A stretch of DNA of 64,000 bases from Denticeps clupeoides (taxonomy: Eukaryota; Chordata; Actinopteri; Clupeiformes; Denticipitidae), in the NCBI RefSeq assembly GCF_900700375.1, contig NC_041707.1:10942046-11006045 (forward strand), in the 5' to 3' direction. Position numbers and translations under genes: made by a program. The first letter of the stretch is position 1; each line of letters opens with the position of its first letter. The notes below the pieces were generated by a model. The model was not told the DNA's origin, searched no databases, and worked only from the letters and a program-made list of their open reading frames with translations. Shown in pieces: positions 11,861-23,240 of this stretch.

Positions 11861-13800
11861 TCAACGGCACCCGCAACCTTCAACCACCATTTCTGGGTAG
11901 TTTTTCAAGATAACCTTTTCATACTCGTCCAGGTACAGCAGGGAAATGGGACTGAGGTCCGTGGGGACACAGCACGCCCTGGGAATGTTGGTGTTGACCG
12001 AGTTGACTAATGTCTGCACGATGGCGTGGTTGGTGGAGTTGAGGTGGTCCGCCAGTGGGAACGGACACTCTCCCTTGCAGTAAAACGCGTTGTACCCTGG
12101 TGGAGCCACTATCCAGTCGTTCCAACCCACGTCGTTGAAGTCGACATAGAGGGCGTGTCTCCTGCAGCTGTCCTTGTGCTTCTTGCGCGGCTTGTCTTTC
12201 CGCGCCTGCCTCTTCTCCCGGCTGTGGAGAACCTGTCCCTTGCCGTCATGGCTGAAAGTCACCAGCAACGGTCTCATCTGGGGCCAGGAGGACTCATCCT
12301 CGTGCAAGGATCTACTCACCCTCACGTGTCTTTTGGCTTCCGTAGCATTGCTGTCCAAATGGACAACCTCCACCACAAAGCCGTGGTTCACGTGACCATC
12401 CGTGGTCCAGCGCAAGATGGCGGGACCCACGTCAAAGCTCTCCCACTTGCTCAGACCGTGCTGCACAAGCCTGGTGTCCAAGAGTCTCGTGATCGGCTCC
12501 TTGAAGGGTACAGGCGGCTTGATGATCTCATGGACGTTGATGCGGTGGAAGCCAGTGCTGCTGTTGCTACTGGCAACGCTGCCCAGGACCTGCTCCCGGA
12601 ACAAACGCAGCTCGGCTGAAGTGACGAGCTCCTCCTCGGGGATGGAGGTCAGGTTGAAGAGGAAACGCTGGCTCGTCTTCCCGCCCCGACTGGAGAACTC
12701 CTCTGACGATTCTGATGGGAGACAGAAGTTTGATTTAGTGAACAAGGTTTCCTGTGCAATGGTCTCTCCGAGTTTACAAGGGGTTCCTCTCGACCTCTGA
12801 AGTGGAGTTATTGCTGGCGTTCTAAGAAGAGAACCACATGTACATGTGTATGAAGGCCAGTCACATGAAACTATAGGGCTTAACCAGTGCTCTCTGGTTT
12901 TAGGCCAAGTCCTCCCCGCCGCATGCAAAACTGCTATTTCAGTTTGATGGGCCAGTGCCCGTTTCAAATCACGCCACAGAGCTCTCCTTTCAGCCTCGAA
13001 TGTGCTCTCCATCTTTACGTGCGCCGTAATGGCCTTTATATGAGTGTAATATACACATATAGCGCTTCGGGACTTTGGAAGTCTTAAAGTAGTCTCGTTC
13101 CATGTGAGCCGCGGAGAACTCTGTACTCGGAACTCCTGTCCTGCCCCCATGTTCACATCGCTGATGAACCTGCTGTCACGGGTTCATTCAAAAGAATAAA
13201 GCTTGAACGTTAGAAATGACTGTAGAGGAAACCCTGGTTCCAGCCATGTTCTCAGGCACCGTAAAATACATAGTTTGAAGTTAATTGTTTTTGTTCAGAA
13301 CAAGCTTGAACTTGTTTCAATCTTTTGAAGTATTTTTATTTGTGGACAACACAAAATGGCAAAAGTTTCATTTTAATAGACCAGGCACGAGTCGAATTTA
13401 TATTATTCAGCGGTAGTAGATTTTTTTTTTTTATTCTGTACTTCGTACCTTCGTGATGAAAGCTTCTGATGGTATTGGCCCGGCTGGCGGGTCTCTCGGA
13501 GTTCCTCCCCGGCGCACCCTTGGGCCTGCCGCCGTTTTGCTCCGCGTTGACCGAGTGCAGCCGGTACAGATCCACCATGTACTGCGGAACCACGGCATCC
13601 CGGCTCGGGCTCGGTCTGCGCTTCAGGCCGAACATGTTGAGGAGCCGCAGCTCGAACGTGTCCAGGACGTCCGGCGGCGGGCTCTGCCTCCCGGCGTTCC
13701 CGTACTTCCTGCGGCCCACGTCGGGGATGAGTCCCGTGCAGCCGCCGAGCAGCACCTGACCGAGCAGCAGCGCCATGAGGGATGGGACCACGGAGACCAT
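11861..13800 (-). CDS. bmp2: Bone morphogenetic protein 2 (two coding exons)
   Basis: Secreted TGF-beta-superfamily ligand that signals through BMP type I/II receptors and Smad1/5, with roles in dorsoventral patterning, heart and skeleton. Exons: 13449-13800 and 11861-12711, joined in phase 1 (CACGAAG|GTAC donor, ATCAG|AATC acceptor), giving 400 residues ending in the family terminus GCGCR. A hydrophobic signal peptide covers roughly residues 1-22, followed by a prodomain ([21 protein letters not shown]) and a furin site REKR at about 282-285. The mature domain of about 115 residues carries all seven knot cysteines, [14 protein letters not shown] and the glycosylation site NST. A basic heparin-binding stretch ([11 protein letters not shown]) starts the mature chain. 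The 737-bp intron matches the family layout. Linkage to gdf3 suggests the bmp2a copy, but bmp2a versus bmp2b was not tested. The open frame extends 5' of the second exon only by chance. Confidence 0.97.
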
Positions 13801-13809
13801 GATCGCAAA

Positions 13810-14660
13810 TTATAGCTATCTATATATAGATATATATTAAAAGTTGCGCGTACGGGAGTTATGCTGTTATCACACTGGCTGTATCGGGGGGTTTATTTTA
13901 GGACGACTGCAATATAAAGAGGCCATGATAAATAATTTCCCACCAATCGTTAAACTCGAGACGGAAGTGAGCATGATGATTGTTCGAGGAATTTTTGACG
14001 GGAGACTCAGAAGTAAAAACCGACGTCTTTTACGCACAGTTTTGCGGAGGCGCGTAAGGAGCCCAGATCTGTCAAACGATGGATCCGCCGAACGACACCG
14101 AAAGGGACTCGGCGTTGCGCAACACCGTCATAGTCCGACCGGGCTCTCGGGCTCGAGTTCCTTTTTCACGCGGACGTCGCGATAACAAGTGCAGGTTCGC
14201 GCGGCCAAGGTCCCATTACGCAGCGCGCGCGCGGCGGCGGCGGCGTCGGTCGGTCCTCTCCCGGGCAGGGCGACCCGTTAATCCCGCGTGAAGTCCGTCT
14301 CCATGTCGCGCACGGCCACCGCGCCGAAAACGGGACTCCTCCATCGCGCCGCCGTCCAACTCCTTCTGCACATATTCTAAAGACTAAAAATTAAACTTCT
14401 GCCGCTAAATAATTGTAAAATGTATTTTCGAACAAACGTTTCTTACGGTCGACCTTTAAACTAAACTTCTCTTAAAAAAAAAAAAAAAAAAGATAAAGTT
14501 ATCCAGAGCTGGCTCCGGTGGCACCGGGAGAAGTTGGAGCGAAGTGAGCGTCCCTCCGCGCGCGCCGTCCGCTCGGTCCCTCGTGGCTTTTTGTAGCGCC
14601 GTGACGTCACCGGCGAACGCACTCGGACCGCCGCCGGAAGGCGAAGAGTGCGTGTTGTCA
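13810..14660 (-). promoter_or_regulatory. bmp2 upstream CpG-rich promoter region
   Basis: The stretch just upstream of the bmp2 start codon has two CpG-dense blocks (about 14030-14310 and 14510-14660). A perfect cyclic-AMP response element TGACGTCA lies at 14602-14609. An AT-rich segment with ATATATAG repeats lies next to the start codon and could hold a splice acceptor (TAG at about 13813), since vertebrate BMP2 genes usually have a non-coding first exon. The exact transcription start cannot be read. Confidence 0.5.
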
Positions 14661-15044
14661 AGCAGCGGCCGTCCCGTTTTAATACGTCTGTGAGAATTCT
14701 TTAGATTCAGTATTTGTTTATTTAAAATAAAATTAATTTAAAGGTTAATTCCGGGACATTGCTTCCCATTTTAATAAGTCACTTGCTTGCACGTCTCTGA
14801 AGTGGCTTTTAAGATGAGGAGGCGTCGAACGTTGGGTGCAGTGCGCCAGCGTGTGGAGAGCGCCGAGGTTCGGGTTCGACTTAAAAATGTGGACGAGCAT
14901 GTGTCCATTTTTAGAGCACCCCTAAAATCCCGCTGCACCCAGAGAGCAACAAGCGTCGATTGGAATAATATCGTCGGTCAATTGATTCAGAATTGAGGAC
15001 TAGGCACAAATATAAAATTTAATTCAGAAACAAAACTCCGCTGT
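14661..15044. other. bmp2-gdf3 spacer
   Basis: Short non-coding gap between the bmp2 promoter block and the 3' end of gdf3. No gene is visible. Confidence 0.5.
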
Positions 15045-15050
15045 TTTATT
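15045..15050 (-). other. gdf3 polyadenylation signal
   Basis: AATAAA on the minus strand, 43 bases past the gdf3 stop codon, implying a very short 3' UTR of about 60-75 bases. Confidence 0.6.
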
Positions 15051-15092
15051 AAAGGAAAATTAAAAACCACACGTGGGGTCACATCAAACCAG

Positions 15093-17080
15093 TCACCTAC
15101 AGCCGCACTCGTCCACGACCATGTCCTCGTAATGCCTGAGCACGACGTTGTCGTTGTTGTCGTAATACAGCATGGAGATGGGGGACAGCTTAATGGGGAC
15201 GCAGCAGGGTTGCGGGGTCCCCTTGGGGTCGAAGGAGTGCACCAAAGTCTGCAGGATGGCGTGGTTGGTGCCGTTCAGGCTTTCGCTCAGCGGGAAGGGA
15301 CACTCGCCGTGACAGTAGTTGGCGACGTAGCCCTGGGGCGCGATGATCCAGTCCTGCCACCCGACGTCCTTGAAGTCGATGTAAAGCCGCCGCGGCTTGC
15401 ACACGTTGCTGGGCGTCACGGGCAGGTAGTACGCGCTCCTCTTCCGCCGCGACCGGCAGTGCAGCGGGTTCAGCGTCACGACCACCAGGGACGCGCGGAC
15501 CTCCGGGGCGCGCCACGGCGCGCCGCTCGCCGGGCTCGGCTGGACGACCAGCGCCAGGCCGAGGTTGGCGCCGGGCCGGCGCCACGACTCGGCCACGCCG
15601 GTCAGGTCGAGGCGCAGCGAGCCGCACGGCAGCTGGACGGACTGGGAGACGAGCAGCTTCCGGGCGCCGTCGCGGCCGACGCCCTTCAGCGTGGCCCGCA
15701 GCACCCTGAAGAGCGACGCGCTGAGGGCCGAGGGCCGGTCCCCGCGGAACGCCAGCTCCAGCCGGGCGAGCGAGAGCTGCTCGACGCTCTCCAGCACGGA
15801 CATGTTGAAGAACAGATGCCTCTCCACGCACTCGGGGCAGTGGCTGCTGGGGCCGGAGGAGACCCGACCTGTGGGGGTGACGACACGCAGTGGCAGGCGG
15901 TTAGGGACGGACCACAAGTGCCGAGAAAGCATTTAGGCCGCGACCTGTTCACGAACGCCATTTCACGCCGCTTCTAGGCCCGATAGGGTCTCCTGGCGGG
16001 GGTTGCCAGGTTGAAAACCTGCCCAATCTAATTCGGCGGTCGACGTTGTGAATTGAGACACGTAACATTTACGCTTTTATCCAAAGCGACTTCCAAGAGG
16101 AAGATTTCAAGCAAGTCTCATTCGGTTTCCGTAGATTCTGTGTTACAAAACTAAGAGCCCTGATAAGGCCTAACATGTTAGGGAATTGTTAAGTGCTAGA
16201 CATTTTTTTTGTGAGTGCCTGTGTTAGACTCGTTTGAAATACTTTTTGAACAAGAGGGTTTTCAACTGCTTCTTAAAAAGGTGGTGGTGGTAGCCTCGGC
16301 TAGTTGACTAGAGCAGGGCAAGATGTTCCACAGGGACAACAAAGGAGAACAGAGTTGATTGGGATCGGAGACACCGTGAAGAGGGAATTTTTAAGTCTCA
16401 TTTCCTTTGCAGGTCTGAGAGGGCGTGCGGGAGTGTATCTAGCTAGTAGTGTGTTGATATCAGAGGGTGCACTTCCATTTACAGCCCTGTAGGCGAGCAT
16501 CAAGGATTTAAACTCAATGCGAGCAGCTACCGGGAGGCAGTGGAGAGAGGTGAGAAATGGCGTGACATACAGCACTAAACAGGACACTAATGAGTCTCCA
16601 TAGAAGGAGAAAACAAAGAAAAAAAAAAAAAAGATAATTGGACGTAATCTGGCAACACGTTTCCACAGTAAAATCTCACGCTCATTTCCACGCCCCCAAA
16701 TAAATACAATTTAATAAGTATAACATTCACTTATAGTTTTACTGCAGTCTGTGACGTACAGCACAGTCTTCATAAAAAAAAAATACAATGGGAAGCAGGA
16801 GGCACGACTCACCTTGGTCCTGAACAAACCGCACGATGTTCCCCCGAACGCCGAACTCGGACACCACGCACAGGTCGCTGGCTTTGTGCTGGCTCTCGGC
16901 CCTCCTCAACATCTTCCAAAGCAGCGGCGGAACCGGCCCGTGGCTCCTCGGCCGCGGTCGGACCGGAAGGCCCAGCGTGTTCAAAAGCAAGCGCTCCTGG
17001 GCCGCCGGGTTCTCGTTAACGCCGTGGCAAGCCGTGCCCACGATGAAGAGGAAACTCGCCACGAACGCGCGACCCGCCAT
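15093..17080 (-). CDS. gdf3: Gdf3 / Vg1 (dvr1), TGF-beta family ligand (two exons)
   Basis: Embryonic TGF-beta ligand of the Vg1/GDF1/GDF3 group. The family acts as heterodimers with Nodal in mesendoderm and left-right patterning. Exons: 16813-17080 and 15093-15868, phase 1 (GACCAAG|GTGAG donor, CCCACAG|GTCGG acceptor), 347 residues. The start at 17078-17080 is chosen because a signal peptide ([20 protein letters not shown]) follows; a further in-frame ATG at 17227 lacks one. Vg1 hallmarks are [37 protein letters not shown] and the mature motif [10 protein letters not shown]. The processing site RSRRKR ends at about residue 233, leaving a 114-residue mature chain with all seven knot cysteines and terminus DECGCR. 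The CC pair is intact, unlike mammalian GDF3, so the dimer-forming cysteine is present. Exon 2 is strikingly GC-rich compared with its surroundings. Two CCAAT boxes lie upstream. Confidence 0.95.
16075..16600 (-). mobile_element. Degenerate non-LTR retrotransposon fragment in the gdf3 intron
   Basis: Inside the single gdf3 intron, 16300-16587 on the minus strand translates to [20 protein letters not shown]...APSDINTLL...YTPARPLR. This resembles the segment after the reverse transcriptase in L2/CR1-type LINE ORF2 proteins (LHWLPV.ARI.FK.LLLAYK..NG.AP.YL). The left part (16075-16125) has a TTTTATCCAAAGCGACTTCCAAG block seen in many fish repeats. There is no intact reverse transcriptase, and it is clearly an old relic. 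Confidence 0.65.
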
Positions 17081-17149
17081 CGCGCTCGCTGCGTGGCGAG
17101 CCTTGCGGTGACCGCTTCTAATAAACGCCCGGGGCGTCTGATTAAAGGG

Positions 17150-17180
17150 CGCTAATTGGTTGCTGAGTCCTGATTGGCTG
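17150..17180 (-). promoter_or_regulatory. gdf3 upstream CCAAT boxes
   Basis: Two CCAAT motifs on the minus strand (ATTGG on plus at 17155-17159 and 17173-17177), 75-97 bases upstream of the gdf3 start codon in a moderately GC-rich segment. Paired CCAAT boxes close to the start codon suggest a core promoter with a short 5' UTR. Confidence 0.45.
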
Positions 17181-17229
17181 CAGACCGGTCCATGCAGGAA
17201 TGTGGAACTATCGATGATCTGCCACACCC

Positions 17230-19270
17230 ACCTGTAGCTCGGTATTAGTGTTTAGAACATATCAACATATGAACATGTTTAATTGGACAAAACATGGACA
17301 ACCGAGAAGGTGTTCAGCAAGCCACAGACATTATTCTTCATGTTTGTGCTTTACGTTTTAAATTGATTCAATGGGATGACACACCTTAAATTTAGGATTC
17401 TAACCTTGTCGTCATCTACTCATATTTATAATTAGCAAATCATCACCAATCCTGGACTGACACCAATTGCAGGCTCACTCTACCCCTACCTCTATCCTTC
17501 ACAAGTTTTCTCTCTCCTAGAGTTATTTTAGTGGAGTTTTTCATTGTGTGCCCATTGAGACATACTGTCTCTGATTATAGGCTATATAAGAAATAGATGT
17601 TGTTGTTGTTGTTGTTCAAAATAACATACATATAAATAACACAATATGTTCGGTCGGGTTTTTGTACTGATGTTCTATTCGGATGTCAGTATTATGCATG
17701 AAGTGTAGGCAAGTATAATGTAGAAAAATAATGAATGACTTTTTGCCAGGATTGGATTCCATTTGCCAAATGGATTGTTGTGTAATTCATGTTACAATGA
17801 CTTACTGTCTCATTATAAAATAATCACTGTGTTGCCTCATTCTAAAATGCTTTTATTCACCGTACACATGAATTGTAAATTATAAAGAAAATAATTCTGC
17901 GGCACCTTTATTATTGCGGAATATCAATTATTCTGTCAGGGAGCCAGCTTTTATGACCCCCTGAACTTTTTTCTGTGTAACATCAGGACAGACATTGAGG
18001 TCATGAAGTCCATTAAAGGTTTCCTGGGCCATGGTTTCTTTCTTTTGTGCATTTAAAGCTCCATAAAGGTGTTAGTGACTGTTTAATAAGGACGAAAGTC
18101 AAATTCATTGTTGCAATGTCACAAAAAAAAAGATGTACGCCCAGCAAGCACTGCCACATGAGCATCATCGCCGTCGTCTTCCTCCAATCCCTGCAGCATC
18201 CTTCATCTGAAGTAGCAGAGAAGCTCTGTTTTCAACAGTCACATTCCAGACGTCCGTGGCAGAAAACACTGACAAGACACAAGGGACTGATGCATTAGCT
18301 CGCCGCCGATAACAGATCCTTGGCTGAACCGGGAGACTGCATTCCTCCTGATGACCTGCACTGAGTGAAAAAGTGCTGGGGAGATTCTGGTCTGGACATG
18401 AGCGTCAACTGACACATTTCTGCTGTGCTATTTTATTTTCCGTTATGGTAAAATACTGAAAGTTTTTCATCGAAGCATGTGTAGATAGAGTGCATTTGTT
18501 ATTAACTGATTCATATTGCTATTTATATTGATTTCATATAATGCATAAAATACAGATTTTTGCAAGATTTGATTGTCAAAAGCAGGTAATGAGTGTGTTT
18601 TGCAGTACTGGGCTGTCTAGGGTGGTGTGAAATTTCACAGCTAGATCCGGAATCCACACTGGGTCTTATCAGAGACGTCTCTCCAATTCACAGGTGATAA
18701 GGAACGCTTTAGAGGACATCTGCGAAGATCTAAAATGCAAATAACCCACCCGTCTCTCACTCTCCCTCTGTGTGTACTGTGGGTGGGTTATCAGCATAAT
18801 AACAGTGAGATACTGCACAGATAACATAGGATGGCGCTTTAAACAAGGTAATCTTTTCTTCATTTGTTGCAGGTGAACTCTACATTACCACGCTGCTCTT
18901 GCGGCCTTCAGAGATCAAGTTTCCAGTGATGGCGGCCATGTACGAGTTGTGGTTCAAGCAGCCGTAAAATGAATGCTCTCAGTATCCGATGAGGTTTTGT
19001 AGTTCATATTTGAAATCCTGCACAGTCAATGGTGTTTTTTATGTTGTTATGTTTCACTTGAAATTCAAATGTATTCGCAAAATACGGTAAATGTGATCAT
19101 ATCACACAACGCACAAAGGACCCTGTTTTTCTGAATTTGCGTTTCAAATATTTGTACTCTAAGAAACCCCTTAAATCATCGGTGTACAAAGGTGTTTTGT
19201 GGTGGAGGGCAACGTTAATCATCAGTCAAAGGGCCACAGGGTCAATCGAATCTGCAGGACAGTCATTGTT
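17230..19270. other. Intergenic, no gene recognised
   Basis: AT-rich non-coding DNA upstream of gdf3. It contains a (TTG)n tract at 17598-17616. The segment near 18130-18300 is complex and non-repetitive but has no recognised motif or frame. No exon-like feature with splice sites was recognised. Confidence 0.55.
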
Positions 19271-19273
19271 TTT

Positions 19274-19485
19274 GGGACAGTGGTGGCCTAGTGGTTGAGA
19301 AATTGGCACCGAGGTGCCATTAAGGTGCCACTGAGCAAAGCACCGTCCCCACTCACTGCTCCCCGGGTGCCTGTCATGGCTGCCCGCTGCTCACCAAGGG
19401 TGATGGTTAAAAGCAGAAGACACCTTTCATTGTGTCACCGTGTGCTGTGCTGCAGTGTTTCACAATAACAATCACTTTCACTTCA
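19274..19485 (+). repeat. tRNA-derived SINE, nearly full length (family 1)
   Basis: Best copy of the main SINE family here. It begins GTGGCCTAGTGGTTGAG (tRNA A-box-like), then GGTGCCACTGAGCAAAGCACC, CCCCGGGTGCCTGTCATGGC, TGCTCACCAAGGGTGATGG, and ends CACAATAACAATCACTTTC. Copies or fragments occur at 3700, 22898, 26588, 30560, 34590, 34898 and 48239. Confidence 0.85.
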
Positions 19486-19840
19486 TTACTGCATGAAATC
19501 TGGTTGCTCTAGAATTAGTAAAACATCAAACGTATGTGCGTTCTACTGGGAAGCCGCATTATACTGTATTTTCACCTCTGACATGATTTTGATGATAGTC
19601 TGATTTGCAACAGGGAGAAAAATGTCACCTCCACCCCAACTGGGACATTATAAACACTGGACATGACCGTATGACGCTTTACAGCACCGATGTAACTAAG
19701 ACCAGCTTTTTATCCCCTACATAAAAACCCGGGGGGATTAACAGCGAAGGAGTTTTACGGCCGAGTCCTCAGGTGACGCACCTTTTACCAACGACTGCCA
19801 AGGCGGTGTTCCCACAGTGGATATAAAGAACTAATTGTTA

Positions 19841-20034
19841 TGGGTGGTAGTAGCCTAGTGGGTAACACACTCGCCTATGAACCAGAAGACCCGGGTTCAA
19901 ATCCCACTTACTACCATTGTGTCCCTGAGCAAGACACTTAACCATAAATTGCTCCTGGGAGACTGTCCCTGTAACTACTGATTTGTAAGTCGCTCTGGAT
20001 AAGGGCGTCTGATAAATACCGTAAATGTAAATGT
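19841..20034 (+). repeat. tRNA-derived SINE (family 2)
   Basis: Begins GGGTGGTAGTAGCCTAGTGGGTAACACAC with a B-box-like GGGTTCAAATCCC, then TGAGCAAGACACTTAACC, and ends GTCGCTCTGGATAAGGGCGTCTGATAAATACCGTAAATG, a tail common to several fish SINEs. A second, inverted copy is at 23047-23240. Confidence 0.85.
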
Positions 20035-22890
20035 TATGGACTGCAATTGACTTTTTGATCAATTGACAACCTTTAAGTCTATATTGCAGCACTGTTTGAA
20101 ACAACTGTACAGCATGGACTTGTACAGCTGTAGGTATGGTACTTTGAAACTTTGAAGAATTACCTAGTTGCAGTTGAGAAACATTTTCCATCTTTTAAAA
20201 TCCACTTTTTTGTGTTCTGGCATTTTTTCTATAAATTGCAGGATCACAGAGCGTAGATCACACGTTCTCAGAGACTGTTGGGGTTCTGCCATAAAATGAC
20301 TTTGGTTTAATACAATAATTAATTATTTGGAGCCCTTGGCTTTCAATTGGTTAAAATATGCTGATATAGTCAATAAGAGGATGAATAGCATGGGCCCTCA
20401 GCACCTTCCGGCTTGCTGAAGGATCTCACGGAATTACAGAGTGGACGGCGATACTAGACATTACCTCAGTGCCGCAAGCAGTCGTCTGGTGACTGCTCAG
20501 CAGCTGAAGAAGAGTCTCAAGATGCATCAGGAAATGTCAATTCCAAACAGGAACAATGCTAAAGATTCAGTGTGATGCAGACATGACACTTAAAATGACT
20601 TGTTTTGTGACAGCGCTTTTGAGGTTGTTAAGAAGCCTCTTGAAAGGAAAGCTGCGAAAGCCAGATAATGCCTGGCACAATGGTGTGCTGGGATACAGAC
20701 TAATGGATTTGCACATGGTATTTTCCCTATTCACCGTGGTCTTTCTTAAATTCCATGTAACTCTGCCTATTTCGGAATGAAATAGTCCAGTGTTGACACT
20801 GTGGGTAATTTGTAATTCCCACCTGGGGAGTCCCTATGTGTGATGCACATCAGCAGGAGTGAACCATTCAGGGCAAAAGTCATCCGGCAAATATTCGGCA
20901 TTTGTTGTGATACATGTGATACCCTCGTGTTGTTGTTCGGCCCGAATAACCCTGTTCCTGTCCCTAAACATAAGTGTCATATCATTGCACATGTTATTGC
21001 AGGATGCAGTGCAACTTGGGGATTTCAGATAAACCTGACAGCATTTCTGAAATGTAATATGCCAAGAGTGCTGAAAGATGAAAAGAACGCACATTTCAAT
21101 TTAGACTGATAAACTGAACTGTTTCACATTTAAGGTGATTCTTTTGAATGTTTCAGATATTTAAAAGGTTAATTTTTCACATTTTCACTTATTGTCATTT
21201 TAAATCATTTTAACATAGTTTTAATAAAAACATTAAGGTAGTTTTAATAAAAACAATGCATTACTTGCATTGCCTAAACTATACTGCATGAAAGTTTTTT
21301 TTTTTAATCTACAAACTATTTAACAATTCAAACTTCTGGCCATCCTTGTTTGAGTAACAGTGTTTTTTTTTGTTGCCAAACCACATAAATCATCACTCTT
21401 CTGATAGAAACTTTGTTTTGTGTGTTAATTCTTCACCTTTCATCACTTGTTCACAGCTCTGGAAACAGTCTGCAGGAGATCAATTGGGATCTTAATGTTA
21501 TGAGAAGGTCTTCATTTTTCTGCTTTGGAGAAGCACCCATATGTTGAGGTTGGAATCCAGGCACCAACGGACATAGATTATTAAGAATTGAGAAATAGAT
21601 TTAAATTGAACTAAATAAAGAGAATGTCTTTCAAAACCTCTTCTCATGGCAACAAAAAAAGAAAAAGCTGAGGCTGGTATGCCTTGAACCGAGCTGAAGA
21701 GACAGGAGAGGCGATCTATATTTCACCATGCTGGCCTGGCCAGTGGCTCATGGCCATAGCTGTCACTGCATGTCATTAATAATTGTGCAGACTTACCACT
21801 GCATTTCCTTTCTCGCTCCTCTCCCACCCCGATCCCACCAGTCACAATTTTCTGATTTACAGCAGGAAATGCTGCAGCAGAGCCCTGCAGAGGATCTGCC
21901 AGAGGAAAAGAGGAATTACGAAGAACTGTGTATCTGGTGGCACTTTACAGCTTCTTCATGACTACTTGCATTTAAATGTATCAAACCAGAACTATTTTTC
22001 ATAATCATTAAGCAATTTACACAATCCCTGTGGAGTACTTAAATTGCTAATTGACAGGCCCTTGTGAAAAGACGCATCTGAGATGAGTACACATTTTATG
22101 TTGTAATAATTCAACCAAATTATGGACCGAAATGCCATTGCGGTAAAATGTTCACGCCGCGTATTTCCTTCAGTTGAGAAAACTTGTTGCTAGAATTGCA
22201 TTATTTATACATACTTTTTAAAATGATAATTAATTTTGTCCTTTTAATACTTTTAGAACTTATTTTTTTATTTTCATTCTGACGTACATTCATTGAAATT
22301 GAACTGCAAACCGCTCTTAAAAAGAAACCCCATCTGAGTCAATTCCTGGCCACAGCAGGGAAAGCCGCCGAGCAGCTCTGCGCTCGGTTGAAGTGATGTG
22401 CACTAATATGTCCTGCACATAGAAGCTACAGACGGCATTGCGCACATTCCACTTTAATTGCAGACTTGTTGTCTTCAAAGAGGAAAAAGTTGTAGAGTAG
22501 ATTCAAGGAATCTGGGATACAACAATAAGCCACACATCCGTCCAGCCCAAAGCCGCAGGCTATTTAAAGGTACAGTAGGCTGTACTTTTTTCCCCACTAA
22601 ATGAAGCACCCACCCTTCCGCTACGCTACATATTGGAAACAGATGCCGCTGGTAGTGATGCTCAACTAATTTCTGTGGAGGGCGCTTTTTGCGGAACGTC
22701 CGTAGCGCCCGAGCTGCTGCACTGTGGGGACTGGATGCCAGCCATTTTTGGAGGGAACTGTCATTGCAGAAGGCTGAGGAGAGCGCCAACCCAAAAAAAA
22801 TACGTTTGCTTTAAAGTTTTACACACTACCCGGATATATATTTGAAGATGGTTTGAACGTGTTAATGTGGTCATAAACACTTTTTATAAA
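20035..22890. other. Intergenic, no gene recognised
   Basis: Non-coding. It includes a complex block at about 20400-20545 that may be an enhancer, and a tandem pair of TAGTTTTAATAAAAACA units at about 21215-21256. No protein family or splice pattern was recognised. Confidence 0.5.
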
Positions 22891-22897
22891 ATCTGTC

Positions 22898-22965
22898 TAA
22901 TCAGAAGGTTGCTGGTTCGAATCCTTATCCGCCAAGGTGCCACCGAGGTGCTACCCTCTATGCTT
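22898..22965 (+). repeat. SINE family 1 fragment
   Basis: Short piece with ATCAGAAGGTTGCTGGTTCGAATCC and GCCAAGGTGCCACCGAGGTGC, the head of family 1 including its tRNA B-box. Confidence 0.75.
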
Positions 22966-23046
22966 GGGCTAGCATTATTCCATCTGAACATTGCAACCAA
23001 GCAAGAAACACATTCTTGAAGATCCATATACAATCACTGCCACTAT

Positions 23047-23240
23047 GCCATTTACATGTACAGCATTTATCAGACGCCCTTATCCAGAGCGACTAACAGT
23101 CAGTAGTTACAGGGACAGTCCCCCTGGAGACACTTAGGATTAAGTCTCTTGCTCAGGGACACAATGGTAGTAAGTGGGATTTGAACCTGGGTCTTCTGGT
23201 TCATAGGCGAGTGTGTTACCCAATAGGCTACTACCACCCA
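23047..23240 (-). repeat. tRNA-derived SINE (family 2), inverted
   Basis: Reverse complement of the element at 19841-20034, from TTTACATGTACAGCATTTATCAG through CCCTTATCCAGAGCGAC to GGCTACTACCACCCA. Nearly full length with only modest divergence. Confidence 0.85.

Noticed and set aside
12026-12619. 197-codon plus-strand open frame
   Set aside because: It is the antisense of bmp2 exon 2; no family features, and bmp2 fully explains the constraint.
15132-15977. 281-codon plus-strand open frame
   Set aside because: Antisense of the GC-rich gdf3 exon 2; Arg/Ala/Val-rich shadow sequence.
19274-19485. tRNA gene
   Set aside because: A- and B-box-like segments belong to repeated SINEs with no cloverleaf.
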